Shown here one piece after another: positions 1 through 9,351 of a stretch of DNA of 63,866 bases; the first letter of the stretch is position 1; every line of letters starts with the position of its first letter. A program made the position numbers and the translations under genes. Below the pieces are notes generated by a model. It saw only the letters and a list, made by a program, of their open reading frames with translations, was not told the DNA's origin and made no database searches. Origin of the DNA: Isotricha intestinalis (taxonomy: Eukaryota; Ciliophora; Litostomatea; Vestibuliferida; Isotrichidae); NCBI GenBank assembly GCA_023807065.1, contig JAJJLU010003511.1, forward strand, positions 1 through 63,866. Direction: 5' to 3'.

Positions 1-277
1 GAAAAAACATTCAAAAATATAAAATAATTATTTAATTTACTTTTTTATTATTATATTTTCTTTTTATTTTCGTTTGTCATAATTTCTATTTATTTGACAT
101 AAATATTTTCAATTTATTATCTCAAGGTTTTTTCATATAAGTTTATTATATTTTTTGTTTATATAATATTATATAAAATTAATAAATGAAAGCAATAAAT
201 TTAATTGTTTATAAATGAAAATGAAGAAAACAAAAATGAAAATAAAACATTTGAAAAATTAAATTATGGAAATTTTA

Positions 278-425
278 TTGTTAATTATTCCTTTTCCTTC
301 TTTTATTCCATTTTTCCAATTCCCTTCATATATATTTTTATCTATATAATATTTTTTTCCAATTCCTGAAATAATTCCATTTTTAAATTCACCTTCATAT
401 TTATTTCCACTTCTCCATATTAATA
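278..425 (-). pseudogene. MORN-repeat gene fragment (antisense remnant)
   Basis: Read on the minus strand this stretch encodes about two MORN repeats in one frame (pattern YEGEFKNG...GIG, then YEGNWKNG...GKG), and then stops. MORN repeats are beta-hairpin modules of membrane- and cytoskeleton-associated proteins. No start codon or further repeats are found in the window, so this looks like an isolated fragment rather than a gene. It ends about 40 bases before the truncated DENN-like pseudogene on the opposite strand, with a short AT palindrome between them. The rest of positions 1-277 is AT-rich sequence in which I see nothing. Confidence 0.55.
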
Positions 426-461
426 TTAAAATTAATATTATTGAAATTATAGATATTTTTT

Positions 462-2746
462 ATGATATTTATTCATATGTTTAAAAATTATGAAAAGTAT
501 TTTGATTGGAAAAATAAAAATAAAAAAAAACAAGATGATAAAGAAAAAATAAAAGAAAATGAAGAAGATGAAAAAGTAGAATTTTTACCAAATGTTTTTT
601 TAAAAGATTATTCGAGTTTAGATCCAGATCCTTTTTTATCAAAATTTATAGAAACAACAACATTTGCAGCATTTAAAGACTCATTTCAATCAATAGAACA
701 AAATAGTATAATTAGTTTTTTTTTGGATAGTATTAAAAAAGGAAGAGGTAAATCAAAAGTATATTTACCATAAAAATACCTTCAATTTCTTCAATGTGTC
801 CAAAAATTAAAATAGACGATTTAAAAGGAGAATCTTTTTTTTATATAAATTTTCCTAAATTAAATCCTAAATATTATATTAAAACTGATATTCCAAGAAC
901 TGTATTTAAATCAAGATTTTTTTATACTAAAGATGAATGGTGTTATGATTATATGAAATTAAATAATAAAGAATGTGCTAATTTTTTATTATATACAATA
1001 TAAATTTCTTTGCTTTTTCACTTAAATTTTATGATGATAATACTGCAATTCAATTAATGAATTATGCTATTATTATTATTGAAGATTTAATTACAAGAAA
1101 AAAAATTACACCTTCTAAAAATTTATTTACTAAATTAGTTAAAAGTTGTTTAAGAACTGCATTAACTCAATTTGTAAAAAAATTATTAAAATTAGTTAAT
1201 TTAATAAGTAAAAAACCAAATTCAAATGCTTTATTTTATAATGCATTTATGAATGGATTATATGTTATGAGTGAAGATATAAATAATAATAATTTTTCAA
1301 ATTTAAATAATAGTACTTTTAATATGAGTACAATACATCAATTTTTAATAAATGAAACAAGAGATGGAAGAATTGTAGAAGCATTAATTAGTTAAACAAT
1401 TTTTCTTCCTTATGAATATTGTCCTTATTGTTTAAAATTTAAAAGACACCAAAAAGAATTAATATTGAAGAAATTTTAGCAGGATTTTCAAGAGGAAAAA
1501 GTGATTATGGGACAATTTGTCCTTCATGTTTAAATAAAATATTTCCTAAATTATATTTTGTAAAAAAGATCAAGAAAATTTAGAATCAGAGACTGCAACT
1601 TTTTTATCTCCTTTAGTTTTAGTAAAAGAAGTAGATAATTTAATAAAAAATCATAAAGAATTTTATTTTTATCAAGAAGCTTTTTATAAAGATAAATATC
1701 AAAGAAGTATTTTTTGGAGTTTAATTTTTTATTTTCAATTAATTGATTTACCTTTATGTGTTCTTTATTTAGAAAAAAGAGAAGAATAATTACAAGAATT
1801 AAATATATTTTTACAAGATTCTGAAGATAGAAGAACAATAAAAAGAAAACCAACTAAATTAAAAAATGTTCCAAGTTCTGAAAAATTAAATAATCTTCAA
1901 AATGATAATGTTTCTAAAAAACATTCTTCAACTTCAAATGATTTAGGTACTTTATCTATTAAAAGTGGACAAAATAATTTAAATAAATATGAAGAAGAAT
2001 TATGGAATAAAATTAAAATTAGATTAGAAAAAAGTTCTCAAAATTTAGTTAATAGTAATTCTAAAATTGGAACTGAAGATAGAGGAGATATTAATTCTAG
2101 AATTTATGATATGAAACAAGTAATAAATAAAGTTATTTTATATTTTATTTCAAATACAAAAGAAAGATTAACAAAGTTTTTAAATGGAATTAAGAATAAA
2201 GAAAATTCAAAATTATATGATACAATGGAAAAAGAAACAGTTCTTTTTACAAATACTTCTAATATTTCAATGAATAAAATAGAGAATAAATTAACAATTA
2301 AAAATTCAGTTAATGATGATAAAAGTGATGAATGATCAAATTATAATAGTCCAGATAGAAAACCATTTAATATATTAAATAAACTAATTAATCAAAATAT
2401 AGATAAAGATAGTTTTCCTGATGTTAATTCTAATTCAAAAGAAAATAATGATGATTTAAATGAGAAACAATCAATTAAAATTGAAAAATCTAGTAATAAT
2501 AATTTTTATAATTCTATTAAATATTCTTATAATAACAATGATGACATTAGTGATGATAAGAAAAATGAAACTAATAGTAATTTAAGTGATAATAGAAAAA
2601 CTCTTCCTATTAGAAGTAATACTGCTTTTAATATTTTAGCTACTAAACCATTTTTATTACAAGATAATGATAATAAAGTAAATAATTCTTCTGATTTGTT
2701 TCATACAAAGAAAAGAAATAAAAAGATTATTTTAAATAAAAAATAA
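462..2746 (+). pseudogene. DENND4-like (DENN domain) pseudogene, 5' truncated
   Basis: Conceptual translation in shifting frames follows the C-terminal half of DENND4/C-myc-promoter-binding-type proteins, which are Rab exchange factors. It begins with a dDENN-like segment (FLSKFIETTTFAAF). A helical PPR-like region follows (near 1020-1390). Next is a Cys-pair module (CPYC ... EEILAGFSRGKSDYGT ... CPSC, about 1417-1535), and then the conserved FLSPLVLVKE block with an FWSLIFYF motif (about 1600-1740). A low-complexity tail ends at 2744-2746. Lesions are frame changes near 1003, 1440-1457 and in an A-run near 1563-1570, plus in-frame TAA at 1393 and 1787 and TGA at 2333. A 68-nt GTAAAT...AATAG intron at 748-815 would explain the first break. 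The N-terminal uDENN/cDENN is absent and antisense MORN sequence lies there instead. Some frameshifts fall in homopolymers, so sequencing error is an alternative for those. Confidence 0.75.
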
Positions 2747-2978
2747 AAGTTAATATTTTTTTTTGCTATTAAATGTATTAAATATTCTATTCAGTTTTAA
2801 AAAATTCATATTAATAAAATTCAATTTATAAAAATTATACACTATAAAATAAAAATTTAATAAAAATAAAACCAAAAAAAAATAAACAAAAATCAATAAA
2901 ACAAAAATAAAAAAATAATTTAAAATAAAAAAAAAATTTAAAAAAAAAATAAAAAAATTTAATAAAAAGAAAACTAAA

Positions 2979-3880
2979 ATGGATATAAAATTAAACTTAG
3001 AAAGTTTCAACAAAACAAACAGGAAACATAACAATAAAAAACAAAAGATATGAATCAAAATATGATTTATCTTTAATATTAATAGGAAGATATCATATAT
3101 CAAATAAAAGAGCTCAACCACCAGTAAAAATAAATGAAAAATTTATAACAAAAGAATATAAAATAATAACAAATGGTGATATACAAAAAGGAATTTCTCC
3201 ATTTGAAAAAAAATATCGAATTAAACAATTTTTAAACAAAAAAAGTTTTAAACCAAATTTTAAAAAAAATAAAATTTTATATGAAATTAAACCAAAAACA
3301 TATACAAATTTCCATATAGAAAAATTACATCATAAATGAATAATCTTATACAAACTGTTTATATTGGTTGGATCTTTAATAATAAAAGACATGGAGAAGG
3401 CAAAATGACTTATTACAATTAGAATATAAAAATTGTAATTATGCATACAATAAAATTCAATATGGAGAAGTTTCACTTTATTATAAAAAAGGAGGTGAAT
3501 TCAATTATGGAAAATGTGAAGGTGAAGGAAAATATTATTATAACAAGGGAGATAAATATATAGGCGAATTTTTGAATGGGTATTTGATGGTAAAAGACAA
3601 TTTTATTTCAATAATTGTGATTTTAAAGATGGAATTTTTCAATTTGGTAAATTTATCAAAGGTAAAGAAAAATTAGTTATTTAAATGGAAGTTATGAAGG
3701 AGGTTGGAAAGATGGATGTAAAAATGGTATGGAGTAGAAAAAAAAATAGAATAACATTAAAAGGAAATTATATAAATGGGAAAAGATATGGAAAATATTT
3801 AAACAAATTTACAAAATGTAGATATTGATAGTGTTGAATATGAATATGGGGAAAAATATTCATTTTGTGTAATATTTTAA
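2979..3880 (+). pseudogene. MORN-repeat protein pseudogene
   Basis: An ATG at about 2979 starts a short frame. After a frame change, a run of about 107 codons without an ATG follows (about 3029-3340; includes GDIQKGISPFEKKYRIKQF). The downstream part (about 3340-3880) has recognisable MORN repeats in different frames: YIGW...HGEGKMTYY, CEGEGKYYYNKGDKYIGEF and NGSYEGGWKDG. In-frame TAG codons and frame changes interrupt it. Codon composition is still gene-like, so decay is probably recent. It lies on the same strand as the DENND4-like pseudogene, about 230 bases downstream. The family identification (MORN) is secure; the original product is unknown. Confidence 0.6.
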
Positions 3881-3984
3881 TGTATGAATATATTAAATTA
3901 AGTAAAACATTAAAATAAAATAATTGTTAAAATTATTTATATCTATGTTTAAATCGTAAAATTTATATTTTTTAATTTTTTAAG

Positions 3985-4025
3985 TGGGATTTGGGATTGG
4001 GAATTTAGTTCAATCCCAAATCCCA
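3985..4025. repeat. Perfect 15-bp inverted repeat (hairpin)
   Basis: Arms at 3985-3999 (TGGGATTTGGGATTG) and 4011-4025 (CAATCCCAAATCCCA) are exact reverse complements separated by an 11-nt loop. The arms are about 50% GC in a region that is otherwise about 85-90% AT, so a chance origin is unlikely. It lies between the broken MORN gene and the convergent arginase-family gene. I see no coding frame here. The rest of 3881-4319 is plain AT-rich spacer. Confidence 0.8.
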
Positions 4026-4319
4026 ATATTTATTTATTTATTAATATTATTATTATACTTAATTCCAAATATTTAAATTTTTTATTTAATATTACAGTTT
4101 AATTTATTTTATATTTAATTAATTTTGGCCTGATCCTAAAATAATGATTTATTTAAAAATATTATAAAAATATAAAAAATTTGAAAGTCTTATATTTTAA
4201 TTATAAATTATAAAATTGTAAAAAAAATTAAAGATATCACTCATCAATGATTTTTTTTAAAAATAAAAAAATATTCAATTTTTATTATTTAAATATTGAT
4301 ATTTCACTTAATGTTTTTC

Positions 4320-5135
4320 TTAAATTAATTGCATGCGTTCAGCAATGGTTAAACCTACAATTTCTGCTTTTTTAGAAACATCATCTAATACTTTACTAAC
4401 TTCAGATAATTTCATTCTACCTATAGCCCATGGAAAATCTTTTAAATAAGGTTCTGCAGGATATATACTTCTAAAATCATTTGGAGATAAAACATCTAAA
4501 TCCCAATGAACAGCTAAATATTTAATATTATTCTTTTCAATCCATTCTAAGATTTTATCACTATTTTTGCTTAATTCTTCAGGAGATACTATTTCTAAAT
4601 TTAATTCTTTACACATACTATCCATTGGTCTTAATTGTTCTTCAATTAATCCTGCCATTATAACATTTTTAGGATTAATTGGATTATTAACTTTAGTTAT
4701 TTTTGAATTAGGATTTTGACCCATTAAATTTGCAAGAACTAATTCATGTAAATGAGATGATTGATGTAATCCTGAAACATCAGGATGAGCATCAAACCAA
4801 ATTATTCCTAAATTTTCACCATATTTTCCCTTTAAATAATCAAAAGGTGCTTGACTAACTGAACAATCACCTCCAAATATTATAATATGTGTTGGTGATT
4901 TTTCATTTAGGATTTTATATGTTTCATTCAATTCATTTAAAAGTGCTTCACCACAATCTATTCCTTCAAATTTATCAGTTTTTGAAAAATTAGTATCAAT
5001 TTTTATTTCTACTTCTTCATCTTTGGAATTTTGTGGAGCAATAACTGATAATAGATTTGAACCTAACACATAATTTGGATTTACTCCTCCATGCCATTCT
5101 GGATATTTTATTCTTAAAGTCATTTTAGGTTTCAT
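4320..5135 (-). CDS. Arginase/ureohydrolase-family protein
   Basis: This 271-aa protein has the ureohydrolase fold signatures: IIFGGDCSVS (residues 85-94), IWFDAHPDV (112-120), WDLDVLSP (211-218) and a C-terminal GLTIAE with Glu266. Family members hydrolyse arginine, agmatine, formiminoglutamate or related substrates at a two-metal centre. The DAHxD and DxD aspartate/histidine ligands are present. The first-motif His (GGDHS in classical arginases) is Cys here. Some bacterial arginase-family proteins of unknown substrate carry this Cys variant, so the substrate cannot be assigned. It is a single exon ending in TAA. Its neighbours are pseudogenes upstream and small unknown genes downstream. The bacterial-like form suggests possible horizontal transfer, which is inference. 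Confidence 0.88.
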   Translation of the reverse strand: MKPKMTLRIKYPEWHGGVNPNYVLGSNLLSVIAPQNSKDEEVEIKIDTNFSKTDKFEGIDCGEALLNELNETYKILNEKSPTHIIIFGGDCSVSQAPFDYLKGKYGENLGIIWFDAHPDVSGLHQSSHLHELVLANLMGQNPNSKITKVNNPINPKNVIMAGLIEEQLRPMDSMCKELNLEIVSPEELSKNSDKILEWIEKNNIKYLAVHWDLDVLSPNDFRSIYPAEPYLKDFPWAIGRMKLSEVSKVLDDVSKKAEIVGLTIAERMQLI

Positions 5136-5909
5136 AATTTAAAAATTAAATATAATTAATTTATTAATTTATATATTACCGTAAACAAATATGATATCCT
5201 GATTAATTCTTTACAGAGCAAAAGAAAAATAATTTTAAAATAAGGATATATATTTCTTAAATATATTTATGAAAATAAATAAAAGTATTTATAATGTTTT
5301 TATTTAAAATTAATAATTTACAAAATAATATTCTGAACATCATATTATTTTATAAATAATCACATAATTTTTCTGTTAATTGTTATTTGAGTAAATTCCA
5401 ATTCCAAATATTATAACACATAAAAGAAAATATATATTATAAATAAAGAAAATAAAAAATTAATTTTTCCATTAAATAGTGTTAAAATTTAGTTTTTGAA
5501 AAATAAATAGAATATTTTTATGTTTTACATCTTATATTATTTTTTTAATATTTTCCAAATCAATAAAAATCATTATTTAAATTAATCAAATAAAAAAATT
5601 TAAATTGTGAGAAAAACAATAATCTTAATATTTATTTGAATTTATTAATTAAAAATTTGAAAAATTTAAAATGAAAACTATTTATCTCTTTTGCTCATGA
5701 AATTATTGGAAAACAAAGAAAAAAAAATACTAAATAATTCATTTGATAAAGAAATAGAATATTTTAAAAGAATTGGATTTATAAATAAATAGTATATTAT
5801 TATTTAAATAAACTTTTCAAAAAATAAATAAAAAAAGAATTTATTTGTATTTTTATTTTTTATGTTAATTTCAATGAAAAACATAATTTAATTAAACATT
5901 AATCAAAAA
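5136..5909. other. Intergenic region, AT-rich
   Basis: No gene is supported. A 32-codon plus-strand frame at about 5697-5795 (ATG to TAG, Glu/Lys/Ile-rich) has codon content like neighbouring genes. It could be a tiny peptide or the tail of a decayed gene, but nothing confirms it. The part nearest 5135 presumably holds the arginase-family gene promoter. Confidence 0.4.
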
Positions 5910-6599
5910 ATGATGAGATATGAATATTATGATAGAGAAAAGGATTTTTCTAAAAAATGTTATGATTCATTAATTAAACATAGTATTTATCCATTATCAG
6001 AAGAAGGATTAAAAAAATATTTGAAACAGGCAAATTATTTATTTGAAACTCATACAAATCCATATTTAACAGAAGAAAAAAAAGAACAAATAAATCAAAG
6101 AAATTTAAAGTCAATGGATTTTTCAAATATTAATAAAACAAATTTAAATACAATATATGAATCAAAAATTAATTCTGAAAAATTAATTAAAGAAGAAAAT
6201 AAAAATAAAGAATTGGTATATAATTATAATTTTAAAAAACCAAAAATTCAAAAAGAATACATATATAAAAAAAATATAAACTACTTTGAACCAATAATTA
6301 TTAATAGAAGATTAAAAAATAAATATTTAATTAAAGGATTCCATACTAATAAAAGTCATAGTTGTAAAAAATTAAAAATAAAAGAATTACCATTAATTAC
6401 TTATAATAAAATGTTAGGTAAAAGAAAAATTGAAATAGAAAATCAAAATGCATATATTACTACTTCAACTTTAGGCAAACCTTTTACTAATCATAAATCT
6501 TATTATATGGGAGAAAAATATAATCCTCAAAATTATCTTTTAGACCGCACAAAAAATCGAACAAGTAGAAACGAATTTGGAGCTTTATTTAGTAATTAA
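5910..6599 (+). CDS. Uncharacterised protein, 229 aa
   Basis: This is an intact frame starting MMRYEYYDREKDFSKKCYD and ending in TAA. The middle is Lys/Asn-rich. The C-terminus is better composed and ends YMGEKYNPQNYLLDRTKN followed by RTSRNEFGALFSN. Short terminal motifs of this sort (YNPxN ... RNxxGxLF) are reminiscent of small axonemal or microtubule-associated proteins in ciliated protists, but I cannot name the family. There are no membrane segments or signal peptide. Either of the two leading Met codons could be the start. Confidence 0.7.
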   Translation: MMRYEYYDREKDFSKKCYDSLIKHSIYPLSEEGLKKYLKQANYLFETHTNPYLTEEKKEQINQRNLKSMDFSNINKTNLNTIYESKINSEKLIKEENKNKELVYNYNFKKPKIQKEYIYKKNINYFEPIIINRRLKNKYLIKGFHTNKSHSCKKLKIKELPLITYNKMLGKRKIEIENQNAYITTSTLGKPFTNHKSYYMGEKYNPQNYLLDRTKNRTSRNEFGALFSN

Positions 6600-7103
6600 A
6601 TATTTTTTTTTTTTGAGATTTTTAGGTGTATTATATTAAAATTTGGATTTGAATTAAAAAAGTAAAAATTTATAAATTTCCCAATTTCATTTTTAAATTT
6701 AATAAAATATAAAAAAATTTAAAATCAAAAAATAATTAATTTATTGATTTATAATATATATATTTATCATTTTTTGTTTTTATTTTTTTCAATACCCTTT
6801 AAATTTTTGCTTTTCTATATCTAATTGTTTATTTGGAAAATTAATTAAATAATTAAATTTATGACATTTCTCTTTTTTCTTATTTTAAGGAAGATTAGGA
6901 TTAGCATTTATTATTTGTATTAAATATTCTTGATATCTATTAACTGACCATAGTATTTACCGATTCTTATTTTTTTCAATTACATTTATTTTTCCTTATA
7001 AAATAAATTAATTGTTAAATTTTTTTAAATTAATTTTAATTTTTCTTTTAATAATTTTATACCAATTATATATAATTTGAAATAATGAGCTAAATTTAAC
7101 AAA
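6600..7103 (-). other. Intergenic region with possible decayed extension of the upstream frame
   Basis: On the minus strand the frame of the 110-codon ORF at 7104-7436 continues to about 6788, interrupted by five TAA codons and ended by a TGA. The segment from about 6990 to 6790 contains ILWSVNRYQEYLIQIINANP and a charged tail ending QKFKGY. It could be a decayed gene. However, the stop density over the whole stretch is not far below what random 82% AT sequence gives, so support is weak. Confidence 0.3.
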
Positions 7104-7436
7104 TTAATAATAGACTTTTAATTTTTTTTTATATTCATTTAATTGATTTATTTTTATAGTTTTTATATTATTTTTCCAATTATTATTTAACTTGGAAGTG
7201 AATAATAAAAGATTACGATTCCCATTATTTTTATTGTTACAATTAAGCCAATTACATATATAAATATTGTTATTTAAATATTTATAATCTTCATCATTTG
7301 ATGAATTAAAACTATCATATTCGTTTTTAGATGATAAAGTAGTTTCTTTATCATATTCCCCTGTATAAGGTAAAAGAACTATATTTCCATTTTTAATTGT
7401 TAAAACCAAAACATTTTTATATAAATCTTCATTCAT
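7104..7436 (-). CDS. Small hypothetical protein or 5' part of a decayed gene
   Basis: This 110-codon frame starts MNEDLYKNVLVLTIKNGNIV and is Asn/Lys-rich after residue 45. It has no recognisable domain. The frame continues past its TAA into sequence that still looks partly coding (see 6600-7103), so this may be the intact front of a gene that has acquired stops. It is divergent to the small intron-containing gene at 7529, with 92 bases between start codons. Confidence 0.4.
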   Translation of the reverse strand: MNEDLYKNVLVLTIKNGNIVLLPYTGEYDKETTLSSKNEYDSFNSSNDEDYKYLNNNIYICNWLNCNNKNNGNRNLLLFTSKLNNNWKNNIKTIKINQLNEYKKKLKVYY

Positions 7437-7528
7437 TAATTATAAATGATTTTCTTTTATTATTTATAAACAGATTTTATTTAAATTAGTTTAATTATTT
7501 TTTATTATATTATTTAAATAATTGTGAG

Positions 7529-7812
7529 ATGAACTTTTATGAATTACCAGAAGATGCTAAAAAGGATATTTATGATATTATTCATGGAAGAAAAAATTTA
7601 ATTAAAGAATTAGATTTAAATATCGACCAAATAGAAGATGAGTAAATAATTTTTAATAATTTTTTAGACAAAATGAGAAAAAAGGAGGAAATAAAGAAAA
7701 AACTGGTAATTTAAGTAGTGTTTACTATGATTCCAATTTAAAGCCTGATGATACAACAAAATTAACAGATGAAGAATTAAAATATGCTTTAAACTTAATT
7801 CCTTTTTCATAA
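7529..7812 (+). CDS. Small acidic protein, two exons with a 26-nt intron
   Basis: Exon 1 is 7529-7641 and exon 2 is 7668-7812. The 26-nt intron at 7642-7667 has GT/AG ends (GTAAAT...TTTTAG) and contains in-frame stops. Splicing gives 258 nt, an exact 85-codon reading frame plus TAA. The protein begins MNFYELPEDAKKDIYDIIHG, has a short amphipathic/coiled segment (KNLIKELDLNIDQIEDE), a Lys/Gly patch and an acidic tail ending LTDEELKYALNLIPFS. I do not recognise it. There is a faint similarity in layout to small coiled-coil chromatin subunits such as EAF6, too weak to assign. Neither exon alone is long enough to be obvious. Confidence 0.7.
7642..7667 (+). other. Spliceosomal intron, 26 nt
   Basis: GTAAAT...TTTTAG, entirely A/T apart from the splice-site G bases. 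Removing it joins GA|A into a Glu codon and restores a continuous frame. The very short length is typical of ciliates but longer than the 15-nt introns of heterotrichs. Confidence 0.75.
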
Positions 7813-7950
7813 TTTTATAAATTTAAAAAAAAATATAAAATATTTTAAATAATATATATAATAAACAAAGCAAGTAAATTAAATTTTTCAACTAATTTTT
7901 AAAATTTTAAAAATATTATATCATAACAAAATTATATTTATAAAATAAAA

Positions 7951-8295
7951 ATGTCAGAGCAAAAACCAAAACGTTCATCTTTAAAACATAATAGGCCATT
8001 AAATCCAAATGAAATAATCAATTATTCAAAAAAAAGAAATAGTGTAAGTTGGAAAATAGGAAGTCCTTTAAATTTTGAAGCAAAATTTATGAATGTTAAA
8101 GAAAAAAAAATTGATGAAGAACACGAAAAAAAATTTAAAGAAGCTAGAAGAAAAAGTATTAAAAATGAATTTTCAATTGCCAAAGAATTTTTAAAAAATG
8201 ATAAAGCTATTCAAGAAATTGAAAATGAAGATTTTGAAGAAATTAAAGAAAATACTTCTAAAAATATTCAAATTGGAAAAGATTTAGAAAATTAA
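7951..8295 (+). CDS. Uncharacterised basic/acidic protein, possible PP1-docking motif
   Basis: This 114-aa protein starts MSEQKPKRSSLKHNRPLNP. Residues 10-40 hold SSLK ... KKRNSVSWKIGSP, which resembles the SILK plus RVxF pair used by regulators of protein phosphatase 1, although the RVxF spacing is not canonical. The C-terminal half is a charged, probably helical segment. There is no catalytic domain. A PP1 catalytic subunit is encoded at 51-52 kb in this window, but a functional link is inference only. Confidence 0.6.
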   Translation: MSEQKPKRSSLKHNRPLNPNEIINYSKKRNSVSWKIGSPLNFEAKFMNVKEKKIDEEHEKKFKEARRKSIKNEFSIAKEFLKNDKAIQEIENEDFEEIKENTSKNIQIGKDLEN

Positions 8296-8569
8296 TTTTG
8301 TAAAATATGAGTTTATGTAATATTTATAAATTGTATTTTAAAAGATATGAATCTTATAAATTTTAAAAGTTTCATTTGGTTAACAAGCTTATTATATATC
8401 AATATCATTCGAATAATATTTATTTATATAAAGAATAAATTTAGAATTTATTTATTATATGTTAAAATAAAATTAACAATAGATTTTCCTTTTAAAAAAA
8501 ATAAAAATTACAAATTTTTAACAAGACAAAATTTAAAAAGAAAAAAAAAATTATTAAATAAACATTTAT

Positions 8570-9283
8570 TTAAATGTCAATTTCATTTTGAACAATAAAT
8601 TCTTTAAGTTGTTTCAATCTTTTTTCTAATTCACTTTGATTTTGATTAGCATCTTCAATTCTTTTTTTTAAATCTTCTAAATGTTCTTCCATTTCACTAA
8701 TTTCATGATCTTTTTCATTAATTAATTCTTGTAATTGTTCAACTTCTTCATTATTAAAATTATCATTATTATTATTAAAATTATTTTTCCTATTTCCACT
8801 TTTTAAACCTTTATTATTATCATTATTATTAATATTTTTTTTATTACTTTCTTGAGGTAAATTATGAATAGCTCTATAAACTTTAGAAAGTAAATTTTCA
8901 ATTGCTTTTGGTTTGCTATTCATTACATCATTAATTTCATCTTTTGAAATTTTTAAACCTAATTTTTTTAATACTTTATTATTTAAAGTATTCCAATTTG
9001 ATAATTTTTGTTTTGTACTTGAAGCTGAAGGATAATTATGTAATTCCACTAATCTTGGAAAATGATATTTAATCATTTCTGCTAATAATACTCCATCATT
9101 AAAATCTCTTGCTATATTTTTTTTTTGACGAGATAAGGGAATCGAATCTACCCATTCATATATATACATCATCTCATTTATTTCATTTTCTTGTTCTGGA
9201 GATAATTCATTCTGTAATTCATTTTCCTTTTGTTCATTTTGAATTTCTTCATTGTTATTTTCAAAGTTTTCTTCTCCTTCCAT
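8570..9283 (-). CDS. SPEF1: SPEF1/CLAMP-like calponin-homology microtubule protein
   Basis: This 237-aa protein has an acidic N-terminus (1-35), a SPEF1-type calponin-homology domain at about 39-142 and a C-terminal coiled coil at about 183-237. Diagnostic segments are YEWVDSIPLSRQKKNIARDF, DGVLLAEMIKYHFP and LSNWNTLNNKVL. SPEF1/CLAMP proteins bundle and stabilise microtubules and act in the central apparatus of motile cilia and in cortical microtubule bundles. An Asn-rich linker replaces the usual linker. Only 68 bases separate its ATG from that of the divergent gene at 9352, so the two probably share a promoter. Confidence 0.92.
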   Translation of the reverse strand: MEGEENFENNNEEIQNEQKENELQNELSPEQENEINEMMYIYEWVDSIPLSRQKKNIARDFNDGVLLAEMIKYHFPRLVELHNYPSASSTKQKLSNWNTLNNKVLKKLGLKISKDEINDVMNSKPKAIENLLSKVYRAIHNLPQESNKKNINNNDNNKGLKSGNRKNNFNNNNDNFNNEEVEQLQELINEKDHEISEMEEHLEDLKKRIEDANQNQSELEKRLKQLKEFIVQNEIDI

Positions 9284-9351
9284 TTTTTTTAAATCTTCTT
9301 TTTTTAAATTTATTGTTTTTTTATTTTAAATTAAAAATATAAAATTGTATA

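Noticed and set aside
1551..1853. 100-codon minus-strand ORF
   Set aside because: Antisense shadow of the DENND4-like pseudogene, with Leu/Phe/Tyr bias only.
2750..3121. 123-codon minus-strand Leu/Phe/Ile-rich ORF
   Set aside because: It is the complement of A-rich DNA over the plus-strand MORN pseudogene; poly-A/T gives long Phe/Leu frames by chance.
8347..8598. 83-codon plus-strand ORF overlapping the SPEF1-like 3' end
   Set aside because: Its composition (Ile/Phe/Lys with few Asp/Glu) differs from real genes here and it overlaps a well-supported gene.
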